Assembly (NCBI GenBank): GCA_963676095.1 | Contig: OY781040.1 | Location: 6,882,001 to 6,946,000 of the forward strand | DNA: 64,000 bases | From: G963676095 sp963676095 | Lineage (GTDB): Bacteria; Bacteroidota; Bacteroidia; Bacteroidales; Prolixibacteraceae | Reading direction: 5' to 3' | Shown: piece by piece, positions 1 through 8,598 of the stretch | Layout of the letters: each line of letters opens with the position of its first letter | How positions within the stretch are numbered: position 1 is the stretch's first letter | Notes under the pieces: generated by a model | What the model was told of the DNA's origin: nothing | What the model saw: only the letters and a program-made list of their open reading frames with translations | Databases searched by the model: none | Program-made: the position numbers and the translations under genes

Positions 1-213
1 CCCCGGAGCGACCTGTTCTTATGGATCGAACTTAATAAAAATGTTGATACGGTAAATTTGTATAAAAAGGCATTGAGGAAAAATATTGCTATTCTACCTG
101 GGAAAATATTTTCTTTGCAGAATCAGTTTAATAATTGTATGCGATTAAGTTATGGATTACGCTGGTCTGAAAGGATGGAAAACCATTTAAATTTATTGGA
201 AAAACGGATATAA
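1..213 (+). CDS. MocR/PdxR-type GntR family regulator with aminotransferase domain, C-terminal end
   Basis: This is the open 3' end of a gene that begins before the window; frame 1 is open to TAA at 211-213, giving 70 residues. The stretch FLWIEL, a gap, LYKKALRKNIAILPGKIFS, then NCMRLSYG matches the small-domain end of class I aminotransferase folds in MocR regulators, where the usual pattern is F-W-x-L ... I-x-PG-x-F ... LRL-x-F/Y. Such proteins join an N-terminal winged-helix DNA-binding domain to a PLP-binding domain and often control vitamin B6 or amino-acid genes. A free-standing aminotransferase is possible, because the N-terminus is not visible. Confidence 0.65.
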   Translation, partial: PRSDLFLWIELNKNVDTVNLYKKALRKNIAILPGKIFSLQNQFNNCMRLSYGLRWSERMENHLNLLEKRI

Positions 214-287
214 ACACATTTTAACAGAACGAGAAGAATTTAAGTTCTTCACAGATAATAACCCTGATTTCCATTAGCATAGATCAG

Positions 288-580
288 TCACCCTAAGTCA
301 CTGATTATTTCCCATTTATTTGGGAAGACAACCTGTTCCATTAAAAAATGGGTTTGACCTTTATGCTCTGTTTGCAAAGGCCATGTCCCATCGTTTCTCT
401 TTTTGTCAATCAAAATATTTAATGCATCGTCCATCCGACTGTCATACTCTACTTTTGCAGATTGAAAATAATCCGGTACTATTGGTCTTCATGAATCCCA
501 TTTCTTAATAAAACAATGAATAGACCTTATCATTACTTTTCATTGCAACTCTTGGTATTCTGGCTTTTAGCCGGTATACA
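288..580 (-). pseudogene. Relic of a prenyltransferase/squalene-oxidase-repeat-like hypothetical gene
   Basis: On the minus strand, upstream of a TGA at 288-290, the frame reads KVEYDSRMDDALNIL, then KRNDGTWPLQ and THFLMEQ. This resembles the C-terminus of a family of hypothetical proteins with squalene-cyclase-like alpha/alpha repeats, where a DGRWPLE block is followed by ME and a closing SRWNTLRALRVL. Here the final block is replaced by an early stop. Upstream in the same frame lie TGA codons near 494 and 540, and no start is recoverable, so it reads as a decayed 3' fragment. The family assignment rests on about 50 residues recognised by eye. Confidence 0.4.
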
Positions 581-963
581 AACAGAATGTTGAATGAATA
601 AATAGCGAATGCTTGTTTGTTAGTGCTGATAAACAGTTGATATATCATGCAAATATAGGATCCCATATGTTTAAATAGATTAAAAGCTTTCCCCTATATT
701 ATTTGTGATTAAAGCATCCTAAAAACGGCTTAAAAAAGTACAGATGAGCGAAAAAATGATAGAATCGTAAAAAAATAAGATATTATTTGTACTTTCATCT
801 CGTATTTAGTAATGAGAATGAATAAGTGTCGTATTTCTTTTTGTCAAATACTCAAAAATCATCTTCTGAATGACATGTAAAAAATGAAACTAGGACAACA
901 AAATAGTTCCGCTAACGAAATATTATTGTAGGTAATTAAAAAATTAATTGAAAAAAGTAAATC
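581..963. other. AT-rich intergenic region upstream of the 201-aa gene
   Basis: No credible coding frame is seen here. The last 200 bases are very AT-rich and presumably carry the promoter of the gene at 964. A TATTATTTG stretch near 781-789 is only a loose match to the Bacteroidota -7 box, so no promoter is called. Confidence 0.4.
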
Positions 964-1569
964 ATGGAAACAACATCGAAAATTAATCTTAAAATTGGAG
1001 AAATTGAAGTTACGATTGAAGGAACAGCTGATTTTGTATCCAAACAATACGACAAAGTTCTCGAAAATCTTGAATCGTACGCAGGCTTAAAGAAAGCTGT
1101 TGAAAAAAAAGCACCTCAAAATGTGCAAACAAGTCCAACTGTCGAAGAAATACCCGAAGTTAAACCTACTGCTACAGAAGAAATGCCCAAGGTTAAACCA
1201 ACTGTTGCGGAAGTTAATGATACGAGCACCACATTGCCCGGTTCTTTTGAAGAGTATCTCAGTAAAATACCTAAAAATTCCACGGCGAAAGATATAGCTT
1301 TCCTGGCCGGGTACTTCAAACAAATTTCAAATCCGGACAACACGTTCAAAGTAAGGGATATTACGAGAACAATAAAAGGGCTTGGAATAAAACTTTCGAA
1401 TCCGTCAAATATGATCGGATTGGCAGCTAAAGGAGGAAAGTATATATCTGAAGTTTCAAAAGAGGGAAAACAAACGAATTACCATTTTACAGAAGAAGGA
1501 AATGAATATATACATGCGTTATTGAACGGAAAAACAAAGAAAACGAGAGCAAGAAAAGCTAAAAAATAA
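964..1569 (+). CDS. Hypothetical protein, charged, with C-terminal winged-helix-like region
   Basis: A 201-aa soluble protein starting at ATG 964. Residues 1-45 form a compact beta/helix segment (KINLKIGEIEVTIEGTADF). Residues 55-90 are a low-complexity linker with near-repeats of EEIPEVKPT and EEMPKVKPT. Residues 95-185 look like a folded domain rich in helices, ending in a strand and helix (TNYHFTEEGNEYI) that suggests a winged helix. The tail is very basic (KTKKTRARKAKK), consistent with nucleic-acid binding. I do not recognise the family. It stands alone, with a hairpin 25 bases downstream. Confidence 0.7.
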   Translation: METTSKINLKIGEIEVTIEGTADFVSKQYDKVLENLESYAGLKKAVEKKAPQNVQTSPTVEEIPEVKPTATEEMPKVKPTVAEVNDTSTTLPGSFEEYLSKIPKNSTAKDIAFLAGYFKQISNPDNTFKVRDITRTIKGLGIKLSNPSNMIGLAAKGGKYISEVSKEGKQTNYHFTEEGNEYIHALLNGKTKKTRARKAKK

Positions 1570-1595
1570 ACTTCGTAATACAGATCTTTATGTGT

Positions 1596-1638
1596 GCCCG
1601 CGGTTTTCTGGTTAACCAGGTACGGTTCGACTGCGGGC
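1596..1638. terminator. Hairpin downstream of the 201-aa gene
   Basis: Arms GCCCGC (1596-1601) and GCGGGC (1633-1638) enclose a perfect 12-bp palindrome, CTGGTTAACCAG (1608-1619). It lies 27 bases after the stop of the gene at 964-1569. There is no T-tract, so intrinsic termination is only a guess. Confidence 0.35.
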
Positions 1639-1741
1639 CCTTAGAGAGCGCAAAATCAAGAATGAAGGAATGAGGGAGTGGTTTGGTGGTGAGTTTATTG
1701 TAATGTCCATAAATTATTGAACTTGCTTAATTTTCTTTTAC

Positions 1742-2707
1742 ATGAAAAATCTATTCTTTTTTGTCATCCTGAATATTCTATACACCGGGTTATTTGCCCA
1801 GGTAAAAAACGACTCTGTTTTTTCTTCATCAGAAATAATAATGAAAACTCCTTCCGGAGATATCTTCGGAACACTCACTGTTCCCAACAACTTAAAAGTA
1901 TCTCCAATAGTTATCATTATTGCCGGTTCCGGACCAACAGACAGGGATTGCAATTCTCCTCTGGGGATTAAAACGAATGCCTACAAGATGTTGTCAGAAG
2001 GTCTTGCGGAAAATGGCATTTCATCATTGAGGTTTGACAAGAGGGGGATAGGCAATAGTAAAGGGGCAATGACAAGTGAAGTCGATTTGAAGTTTGAGAC
2101 ATATATCAATGACGTTGTTTCATGGATAGCACTGCTAAAGAAAGATAAGAGATTCTCTAAAGTCGTTCTGCTTGGGCACAGTGAAGGTTCTTTAATCGGG
2201 ATTGTTGCAGCGGAACAGGTCAATGTCTCCGGACTCATTTCTGTTGCCGGAGTTGGACGTCCGGCTGACGAGATACTGAAAATCCAATTGGAGAAAAAAT
2301 TACCAGCGCAATTACTTGAGGAATCCAACAAAATATTAGATAGCCTGAAAACAGGGAAAACTGTTTCTGACGTGGATCCCAGTTTACTCGCCCTTTATCG
2401 TCCCGGCATTCAACCTTACATGATCTCCTGGATGAAATATGACCCGGCCCAAGAAATAAGCAAACTGAAAATTCCCGTCTTAATAATTCAGGGCACAACG
2501 GACCTGCAGGTCACTGTAAATGATGCAAAATTGCTTTCTGAATCGTACCCGGATGCAAAATTATTAATTATTCAGGATATGAATCATGTATTAAAAGAAT
2601 CGGATGATAATATGCAAAATAATCTGGCAACATATTCAAATCCGGAACTGCCGTTAAAACCGGAACTGATACCTGAAATCGTTAATTTTATAAAAAGGCG
2701 TCAATAA
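1742..2707 (+). CDS. Secreted alpha/beta hydrolase (S9/serine aminopeptidase-like)
   Basis: A 321-aa protein with a signal peptide ending near LFAQ (residue 20), so probably periplasmic. The fold is a canonical alpha/beta hydrolase. An oxyanion-region motif AGSGPTDRD (61-69) is followed by the nucleophile elbow GHSEG (145-149, Ser147). Asp254 in QGTTD and His282 in MNHV complete a likely triad. The AGSGPTDRDGN-type motif marks a Bacteroidota family annotated as alpha/beta hydrolase or prolyl oligopeptidase-like. The natural substrate, an ester or peptide, cannot be read from the sequence. It is convergent with the methyltransferase gene that follows. Confidence 0.85.
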   Translation: MKNLFFFVILNILYTGLFAQVKNDSVFSSSEIIMKTPSGDIFGTLTVPNNLKVSPIVIIIAGSGPTDRDCNSPLGIKTNAYKMLSEGLAENGISSLRFDKRGIGNSKGAMTSEVDLKFETYINDVVSWIALLKKDKRFSKVVLLGHSEGSLIGIVAAEQVNVSGLISVAGVGRPADEILKIQLEKKLPAQLLEESNKILDSLKTGKTVSDVDPSLLALYRPGIQPYMISWMKYDPAQEISKLKIPVLIIQGTTDLQVTVNDAKLLSESYPDAKLLIIQDMNHVLKESDDNMQNNLATYSNPELPLKPELIPEIVNFIKRRQ

Positions 2708-2732
2708 AATTTACCTATCGTTTATTTTATTG
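2702..2732. terminator. AT-rich bidirectional hairpin between convergent genes
   Basis: CAATAAAAT (2702-2710) pairs with ATTTTATTG (2724-2732). Each arm includes the stop codon of one of the two convergent genes, so the hairpin could end both transcripts. The stem is weak, being nearly all A-T pairs. Confidence 0.4.
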
Positions 2733-3477
2733 CCATAATCCTTAGTCTTACATAGTCGGCATACCATTGATTATTTTTGAAATTGGTGTGTTTTATTTGC
2801 GCTTCGACATCAATCAAAATTTGCTCAATAACCGCTGCATCCATTCCCTCCAAAAACGGTTTGCCAAACATAAAAATCCAGTTTCTGATCCCGTCATTTC
2901 CCTTGAGTAATGTGTCCCTGTCAAAATGGGCTGCCCATGTTACCCGAAACCCTTTTTGTTCAAGCAACGAAGCGTACTCTGACAGCGACGGGAAATACCA
3001 GACAGCCTTATTTGCGAGGTTGGTATATCCATGCCTTTTTAACGAATTTTTCAGAGCGGATATAACATTCCTGACATTTCCTTTACCTCCAAATTCTGAG
3101 ACAAACCTGCCGTTATCCTTTAAGCAGTCATAAATACAATTGATGGCTTTCTCCTTTTCTAAAACCCAATGCAATGTTGCATTGGAAAAAACAGCATCGA
3201 ACTTTTTATCAAAGCTGAAATTGTCGGCAGACTTTATCATAAAACCGATATTGGGATATTTTTCCCTGGCCTTTATTATCATTTCTTCCGAACTATCGAT
3301 CCCGGTAACATTCGCACCTGTTTTGCCAATAATCCCGGCCAGATCTCCTGTACCACATCCAACATCCAGTATCTCTTCTCCTGATTTTGGATCAAGCAGT
3401 TTTATTACATCTTCTCCATACTTGGAGACAAAATCATGCTTTTGGTCATAAAGATTTGTATTCCATTCCATATCCAT
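2722..3477 (-). CDS. Class I SAM-dependent methyltransferase
   Basis: A 251-aa cytoplasmic protein of the trans-aconitate methyltransferase-like group. Motif I, ILDVGCGTGDLAG, lies at residues 36-48 and binds S-adenosylmethionine. It is followed by the acidic end of strand 2 (GIDSSEEMI) and motif IV, FDAVFSNATLHWV. The length fits the UbiE/Tam-like family. The sequence does not show which small molecule is methylated. The ATG at 3477 is followed by a second Met at residue 3, and either could be used. Confidence 0.85.
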   Translation of the reverse strand: MDMEWNTNLYDQKHDFVSKYGEDVIKLLDPKSGEEILDVGCGTGDLAGIIGKTGANVTGIDSSEEMIIKAREKYPNIGFMIKSADNFSFDKKFDAVFSNATLHWVLEKEKAINCIYDCLKDNGRFVSEFGGKGNVRNVISALKNSLKRHGYTNLANKAVWYFPSLSEYASLLEQKGFRVTWAAHFDRDTLLKGNDGIRNWIFMFGKPFLEGMDAAVIEQILIDVEAQIKHTNFKNNQWYADYVRLRIMAIK

Positions 3478-3606
3478 TCCCTCTATATTAAATACCGATT
3501 AACCTCAAATCTGCTATGGCAAGACGAACCATAGAAATATTCCATACCATCATTCTCTTTTTATCCGTTTGGGAAGCTGACGGACAAAGCACAAACAAAC
3601 CAAAGG

Positions 3607-4005
3607 CTATGCAGGTTTGGTCCCTGCCTCCTGAATCAATTGAAATTGGATTGGTTTAGAAAGAGTTTTCCGGACAGGGCAATCTTCTACCATTTTCAAG
3701 ATTTCATTTCTAATATTATCTGGCACCTGATTTCCGAAATCGATTTGATAGGAAAAAATGGTCCTTGACTCCTCACGTATCAATTCAACTTTAGTTGTTA
3801 CCGTATCCAGAGGAACCTGCTTCTTATCGCATGCCATACGAACAGACATATTTAAACAAGAAGCAAATGCAGACGCCAATATGTCGTGCGGCCTGATGCC
3901 ATTCCCCTCTCCTCCTTTATCAGCCGTGGCATCGGACTGAATTGTAGATTTACCTAGCTCAGTTTTACAACAGTATTTTTCTTTTTGGCTTTTACATGCT
4001 ACCAT
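3607..4005 (-). CDS. OsmC family protein (thiol peroxidase fold)
   Basis: A 132-aa protein covering a full OsmC/Ohr-type domain. The two redox cysteines of the fold are present: Cys50 in SAFASCLNM and Cys109 in EDCPVRK. The conserved approach GIRPHDILASA is also intact. Family members reduce organic hydroperoxides or act in related thiol chemistry in the cytoplasm. It could equally be a YhfA/SACOL-type OsmC protein of unknown substrate. It is monocistronic as far as can be seen. Confidence 0.9.
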   Translation of the reverse strand: MVACKSQKEKYCCKTELGKSTIQSDATADKGGEGNGIRPHDILASAFASCLNMSVRMACDKKQVPLDTVTTKVELIREESRTIFSYQIDFGNQVPDNIRNEILKMVEDCPVRKTLSKPIQFQLIQEAGTKPA

Positions 4006-4473
4006 CTTATACTTAAAATTTTATTTCTGGGTATATCCTTAGCATTCCGATCAATGTCAAAAAAAACACCCGGGACCGTTAAGGTTACAACAGATTCTTT
4101 AGACTTTACGCCAAAATTAATAATGTTTCTCTGTGTCTATACCTCTGTTTTCAATTTTCTTTTGCTTTCGATAAACAAGCCCCCTTCATGGGGAATTGTT
4201 TTTTCAAGTTCATATATCTTCAAATTTATTGGTTATAACCGGCCCCAGATGGAAACTTTGAAATAAAATAAACAGAACCGAACCTCGGTCAAAATATTTT
4301 CTGAACATGAGTAAGAAATAAAAACTAATTTACTACATTCGCGATCTATCCTGATGCTATGATCCAAACAAAAATGACATGGCTATCTTCATTGAGAAAC
4401 TAACAGCAAACACCTTGTAAAATAGGTTCATAATTTTTTATTTCAGTCGTATTCGAAAATTAAAAACAAAAAT
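4006..4473. other. Intergenic region between the divergent osmC-like and proline dehydrogenase genes
   Basis: This 468-bp gap lies between divergently read genes and must hold both promoters. An open frame on the plus strand (3985-4266) overlaps the osmC-like gene antisense and has no recognisable protein features, so I do not call it. No repeat or structured RNA stands out. Confidence 0.4.
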
Positions 4474-5415
4474 ATGTGGCAACAATTCATGATTAGCCTG
4501 GCACGAAACGAAAAGATCAAAAATTATTTCCAGTCGAGAAAAACACTTAACCAGTTGGCAACTCGATTCGTCGGCGGAACAAATGAAAGAGAAGCCCTGG
4601 AAAGTGCCATTAAATTAAAAAAGACGGGAGTTAATGCTTCATTGTTTTTTTTAGGAGAATATGTCAGCAACCTTCAGGTAATCGATAAAACCATCATCTC
4701 ATTGTCTAATATTTCTGGGATGCTGGCAAAAAACAATTTAGATGTTCATATTTCCGCAGATCCAACCCAGGTGGGACTTCAAATTGATAAAACAAGATGC
4801 ATTGCAAATCTTAAGGTACTTGCAGAAAAAATAAGATCTGTCTCTGGACCCCTGGATAAGGCTACAGTAAAATCGTTATTAATGATTGATATGGAAGATT
4901 CCAGTGTTTGCGAAGATACTGTGAGTTATTACCAAAGGCTAAACCAGGAAAATTTGCCGGTGGCACTGACATTACAGGCATATATGCACCGGACAGAAAA
5001 AGATCTAAGTCGTATTATTGCCCATGGCGGATGCGTAAGACTTGTAAAAGGAGCGTTCGCAGAAAAAAGTGAAGTGGCATTAACCTCCACAAAAGACATT
5101 GACCAGGCATATCTGAATTTATCAGCGATGATGTTATCTGAAGAAGCAAAAAAGAATAAATTTTACCCGGTCTTTGCCACTCACGATGATAAAATCATTA
5201 ACTCTGTAAATTTTATGGCCCAAAAAAATGGTTGGAGAAAGGACGAATATGAATTTGAAATGCTGTTTGGCGTCAGGAGCGATTACCAGCAGAATCTTGT
5301 AAAACAAGGATATAAATTAAGGCTATATTTACCTTATGGAAAAGATTGGTGGCCTTATGCAATCCGGCGAGTAGGTGAAAAACCTAAAAATATTAAATAT
5401 CTGCTGCGGAGATAG
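4474..5415 (+). CDS. Proline dehydrogenase (monofunctional)
   Basis: A 313-aa FAD enzyme that oxidises L-proline to pyrroline-5-carboxylate, the first step of proline catabolism. The diagnostic PRODH motifs appear in order: RLVKGAF (189-195), FATHDDKII (234-242), FEMLFGVR (261-268), and YLPYG-x5-PY-x2-RR (285-299) near the substrate and flavin sites. The length fits the short monofunctional class without a P5C dehydrogenase domain. No partner P5C dehydrogenase lies nearby. The ATG at 4474 opens the conserved N-terminal helix. Confidence 0.93.
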   Translation: MWQQFMISLARNEKIKNYFQSRKTLNQLATRFVGGTNEREALESAIKLKKTGVNASLFFLGEYVSNLQVIDKTIISLSNISGMLAKNNLDVHISADPTQVGLQIDKTRCIANLKVLAEKIRSVSGPLDKATVKSLLMIDMEDSSVCEDTVSYYQRLNQENLPVALTLQAYMHRTEKDLSRIIAHGGCVRLVKGAFAEKSEVALTSTKDIDQAYLNLSAMMLSEEAKKNKFYPVFATHDDKIINSVNFMAQKNGWRKDEYEFEMLFGVRSDYQQNLVKQGYKLRLYLPYGKDWWPYAIRRVGEKPKNIKYLLRR

Positions 5416-5722
5416 ACAATAAGAAAGTTCCATGTAAACAGCAGATTTATCTTCCAGGGCAGATTTGTTTTAGACTTGGTGATATCTGTCAGCAAACGGG
5501 CCATGACCCGGCCCCGGTCCACATTAAGCCATGAACCCCGCAATTTTGGGTATATGTGTCATGAACACAGGAAATATCTGTCTTTTCAAACATTTGGTCT
5601 AGTTTATCGGAGCACTAATATCATTTATTCTTCTGATTAATAAAACAATAATACTTTAGAACAGTATATTTCACGTTATCGTGAAGAGATCGGGAGGAAG
5701 CGTAACAAATTTATTGGAAAAG
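5416..5722. other. Unassigned intergenic stretch ending in a strong terminator
   Basis: About 300 bases after proline dehydrogenase contain no convincing coding frame, yet end in a good intrinsic terminator at 5723. The stretch could be a long 3' UTR or a separate small RNA. I see no conserved RNA family. Confidence 0.35.
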
Positions 5723-5762
5723 ATTCCCGGGAAACCGCCCCATCCCGGGAATAATTTTTTTG
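5723..5762 (+). terminator. Rho-independent terminator
   Basis: ATTCCCGGG (5723-5731) and CCCGGGAAT (5744-5752) form a perfect 9-bp stem with a 12-base loop, followed at once by AATTTTTTT. It lies 300 bases beyond the proline dehydrogenase stop and 50 bases before the next start codon. Confidence 0.75.
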
Positions 5763-5813
5763 AAAAAAACATTACGGAGAAAATAGGTAGCAACCATTAA
5801 AACACTAGTTATC

Positions 5814-7175
5814 ATGAAGCTTAAGTTGTTCATAATTTTGAATTTATCACTTGTTATTTTCAGTGCTTGCGAAAAAGACAAGAATCTTACGTCAACGACA
5901 GTAGATGAGAGCACGACCCGCACCACCCTGGTTTACATTGTCGCTGATAATAGTTTGTATTCTTATGCCAAGCTGGATTTGACAGAAATGGAAGAAGGAT
6001 ATGCAAAACTGGATGACACTGACAATAACAATCTGCTCGTATATATTGACGACTATAGTACCCCCAGGCTGCTTCGTATAAAAAAAGAAGACGATGAAGT
6101 CGTTGTCGACACCCTTTATTCCTATGCAGAACAAAATTCGCTGGATGTCGATATCATGTCAGGTGTTATCAACCAGGCGCTGACCGCATATGAAGCCGAC
6201 AGTTACGGGCTGGTCCTCTGGTCACACGGGAATGGCTGGCTTCCCGGGACGGACCAGGATGAAGAAACGACCAAAGCTTTTGGCGAAGATCTTGACAATA
6301 ACCCGTCATCCGATGGTACACAAATGGATATCCTCGATTTAAAAACAGCTCTTGAAGCCTGCCCTAAATTTAATTTTATCCTCTTTGACGCCTGCGACAT
6401 GCAAGGTATCGAAGTAGCCTATGAACTCCGCAACTGTGCCAGTTATTTTATTGCTTCGCCTGGAGAAATACCTGCCTACGGGGCTCCTTACGACGATGTT
6501 GTCCCGGCTTTCTATGCCGGAGCTGATGCCTCGGCAGAAGCTGATTCTGTTGCCCATGCCTATTTTAATGATTATAAAGAAAATTACAGCTACAGTGCCG
6601 GCGACGACGGTAATTTCACCAACAGAGCAGGAACTGGCGGCTACACGGGGGGAACATCAAGCAGCAGCAGTTATCCGTACGGGGTCTCGATATCTGTTAT
6701 TGCCAGCGAAAACCTGGAGGCTTTGGCTTCCGCTACGAAAAATATTCTTACCGCATATATTGCGAACAGTGACTCTGTTGAAACTTCTGACATAATGAAT
6801 TATGACGATAACTATTATAACTTCTATTATGACCTGGATGGCTTCATCAAATCATTAACCGGCGAAGACAATAATTATACCACATGGAAAGCAGCCTATG
6901 ACGCTGCCGTTCCTCTTTTCCTTACCACTGATTACACCTACTCGTCCTACGCAAACGACGGGTTGGGAGGAATGTCTTCAATGGCCGATGCAACCGGCGT
7001 TTCCACCTATATCCCCAATAATGAAAACTTTTTTGATGCCTACTATTGGTCGTTTTATTTAAAATATTACCCCCAATACTCCAGTGTGATTTACGCCTAT
7101 CAACCTTATTACAACGAATACTATCAGAAATATTCATGGGATACCGATGCGGGCTGGAATGCAATAGGATGGTAA
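5814..7175 (+). CDS. Clostripain-like (peptidase C11) lipoprotein protease
   Basis: A 453-aa lipoprotein; the lipobox FSAC puts the acylated Cys at residue 19. The clan CD cysteine-protease core is visible: strand VLWSHGNG with catalytic His138, then ILFDACDMQG with catalytic Cys194. This is the arrangement of clostripain and gingipain relatives. A Gly/Ser-rich stretch near residues 255-285 (GTGGYTGGTSSSSS) probably marks a disordered or processing loop. The C-terminal third is rich in Tyr and Asn, as in other Bacteroidota C11 lipoproteins. It likely acts at the cell surface or in the periplasm. Confidence 0.88.
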   Translation: MKLKLFIILNLSLVIFSACEKDKNLTSTTVDESTTRTTLVYIVADNSLYSYAKLDLTEMEEGYAKLDDTDNNNLLVYIDDYSTPRLLRIKKEDDEVVVDTLYSYAEQNSLDVDIMSGVINQALTAYEADSYGLVLWSHGNGWLPGTDQDEETTKAFGEDLDNNPSSDGTQMDILDLKTALEACPKFNFILFDACDMQGIEVAYELRNCASYFIASPGEIPAYGAPYDDVVPAFYAGADASAEADSVAHAYFNDYKENYSYSAGDDGNFTNRAGTGGYTGGTSSSSSYPYGVSISVIASENLEALASATKNILTAYIANSDSVETSDIMNYDDNYYNFYYDLDGFIKSLTGEDNNYTTWKAAYDAAVPLFLTTDYTYSSYANDGLGGMSSMADATGVSTYIPNNENFFDAYYWSFYLKYYPQYSSVIYAYQPYYNEYYQKYSWDTDAGWNAIGW

Positions 7176-7755
7176 CCCTTAAATTGACATTCGGGACATT
7201 ATATGGGTAACCTCCTATAACACAACTGTATTTTAGAACGGTCCTACAAGTAGAATCTAACGATTTTCAGCTTACAAATTGAAAGCTGTTCCTTGATTCA
7301 ACTACGACAAACCTTTTCTAAAGAGGAAGGCTTAAGTCCTCTGAAAGGGATTTAGGAGAAAAAAGCTTTAATTGTTTTATAATAACAAACTATTCATATC
7401 CAATTATTTTATTCGGCAAACATTTAATCATCACAGATTTTCCAAAATTATTTGTCACTTTTATTTGACTTAAGTGCAATTTGTTGTAACTTGGTCAGGA
7501 TTACAATTAAAAAATAAATAAAAACTGGCGGATAAAAATGTTGCTACAAAGAGGTTTATTCTTATACTGAAAAGGGCATCCAAAAAAGGAAAAACATGAA
7601 GGAGAATTTTGTTTTTTAAACGAAAAATCTGTCATTCAAAACATTGTCTTAATAATTTCTCCTTACAATGAGGATTCCTTCAGCCTTTTGGTTCTCTCAT
7701 GCAGGCAGGAATAATGAATGGTGACTTAATTTAAAAATTAACTAAGCTGTTTCTC
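7176..7755. other. Intergenic region
   Basis: This 580-bp gap has no convincing ORF. It includes a small hairpin near 7325-7345 (AGAGGA paired with TCCTCT) and the candidate promoter at 7464-7494 listed separately. Confidence 0.35.
7464..7494 (+). promoter_or_regulatory. Candidate Bacteroidota sigma-ABfr promoter for the 119-aa gene
   Basis: TTTG (7464-7467) is followed after 19 bases by TAACTTGG (7487-7494), one mismatch from TAnnTTTG. If used it gives a leader of about 255 bases before 7756. Confidence 0.35.
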
Positions 7756-8115
7756 ATGAACACGATGAATACAGACAAGAGGTTGACAATAGTTGATGCA
7801 TTCCAACCTTTTATTGACAATGAAAGCCATTATAAGGAGTTAAAAGCAGGTAAAATTTTTAATCTCCGGGTCTGTCTCCCTTCTTCAGACGTAGACCTGG
7901 ATTTCGATGATATTCCCGAACAAAGGGACAGAGTCCGGTCGGTTTGCGGGTATGCCGACGATACCGGTTTCCATTTACTGATGCTGATCGATGACGAGGA
8001 ACAGCTCGATCTTGACATTCCATTTGCCAGGAAAAGGGAATCGGTAGATAATTGGCATGAATTTCTTGTGGATTCAATACGTGCCTATATCCTGAGTATA
8101 AAAGCACAACTATGA
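7756..8115 (+). CDS. Hypothetical protein, 119 aa, acidic
   Basis: A small soluble protein with no signal peptide. An acidic central stretch (SSDVDLDFDDIPEQRDR, about residues 38-54) and a strand-rich middle (GFHLLMLIDDEEQLDLDIPF) are visible. There are two Met codons near the start (residues 1 and 3), and the first is used here. I do not recognise the family. Codon use and the clean start support a real gene, but it has no operon context. Confidence 0.55.
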   Translation: MNTMNTDKRLTIVDAFQPFIDNESHYKELKAGKIFNLRVCLPSSDVDLDFDDIPEQRDRVRSVCGYADDTGFHLLMLIDDEEQLDLDIPFARKRESVDNWHEFLVDSIRAYILSIKAQL

Positions 8116-8507
8116 GATTGAGACAAGGGACATCGGAAAAAAAGCCCGGGATCCTGGGCAAAACGGCTTAATTCATAAAACCAAACGAAAAGAATTTTTT
8201 AAGTGTTTGTTCCTTAGTATCAAATTCAGAATCAGTATCTTTTTTAAATCAGAGGCTTAAAGCATACCACTGCAAGCCGGCATGTTGTTATTGGAAAATA
8301 CTGATTTTCGGGATACAATTCGACCAAAGCGACTCCATTTGCAATTCATCATTCAACAAGGAATTTTGCCAATCATTATACGTTAACTTGCAATCGCAAC
8401 ATATTACATAAACAAAAAGAAAAATATCTTCTAATATCAGTCAATTCTCAGGCAATTCATCTCGATCTTCTCGTCCCATCAAAGGTGAAAGAAGATAAAG
8501 AATGAAT
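8116..8507. other. Intergenic region between convergent genes
   Basis: No coding frame or repeat is recognised here apart from the terminator-like hairpin that begins at 8508. Confidence 0.35.
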
Positions 8508-8567
8508 AAAGAGTTGTCCAAAAAGTCAGGGAACATGGTCAATCAATGTTACTTTTTGGACACTCTT
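8508..8567 (-). terminator. Long inverted repeat downstream of the pectate lyase gene
   Basis: AAAGAGTTGTCCAAAAAGT (8508-8526) pairs with ACTTTTTGGACACTCTT (8551-8567), with one unpaired base. It lies 30 bases past the stop of the minus-strand gene at 8599, and the minus-strand transcript continues into a T-rich run, as in a terminator. Confidence 0.55.
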
Positions 8568-8598
8568 AAAAAAATAAGAAAAATACTGTTAGACCGGT

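Noticed and set aside
1596..1638. tRNA or att-type tRNA end (GGTTCGA-like string)
   Set aside because: Only 43 nt, no anticodon arm or complete T arm. Better read as a plain hairpin.
3985..4266. 93-codon frame near osmC
   Set aside because: It overlaps osmC antisense and has no recognisable motif. The region is more likely promoter.
8508..8567. End of an insertion sequence
   Set aside because: Both arms are adjacent with no transposase, and the position fits a terminator of the pectate lyase gene.
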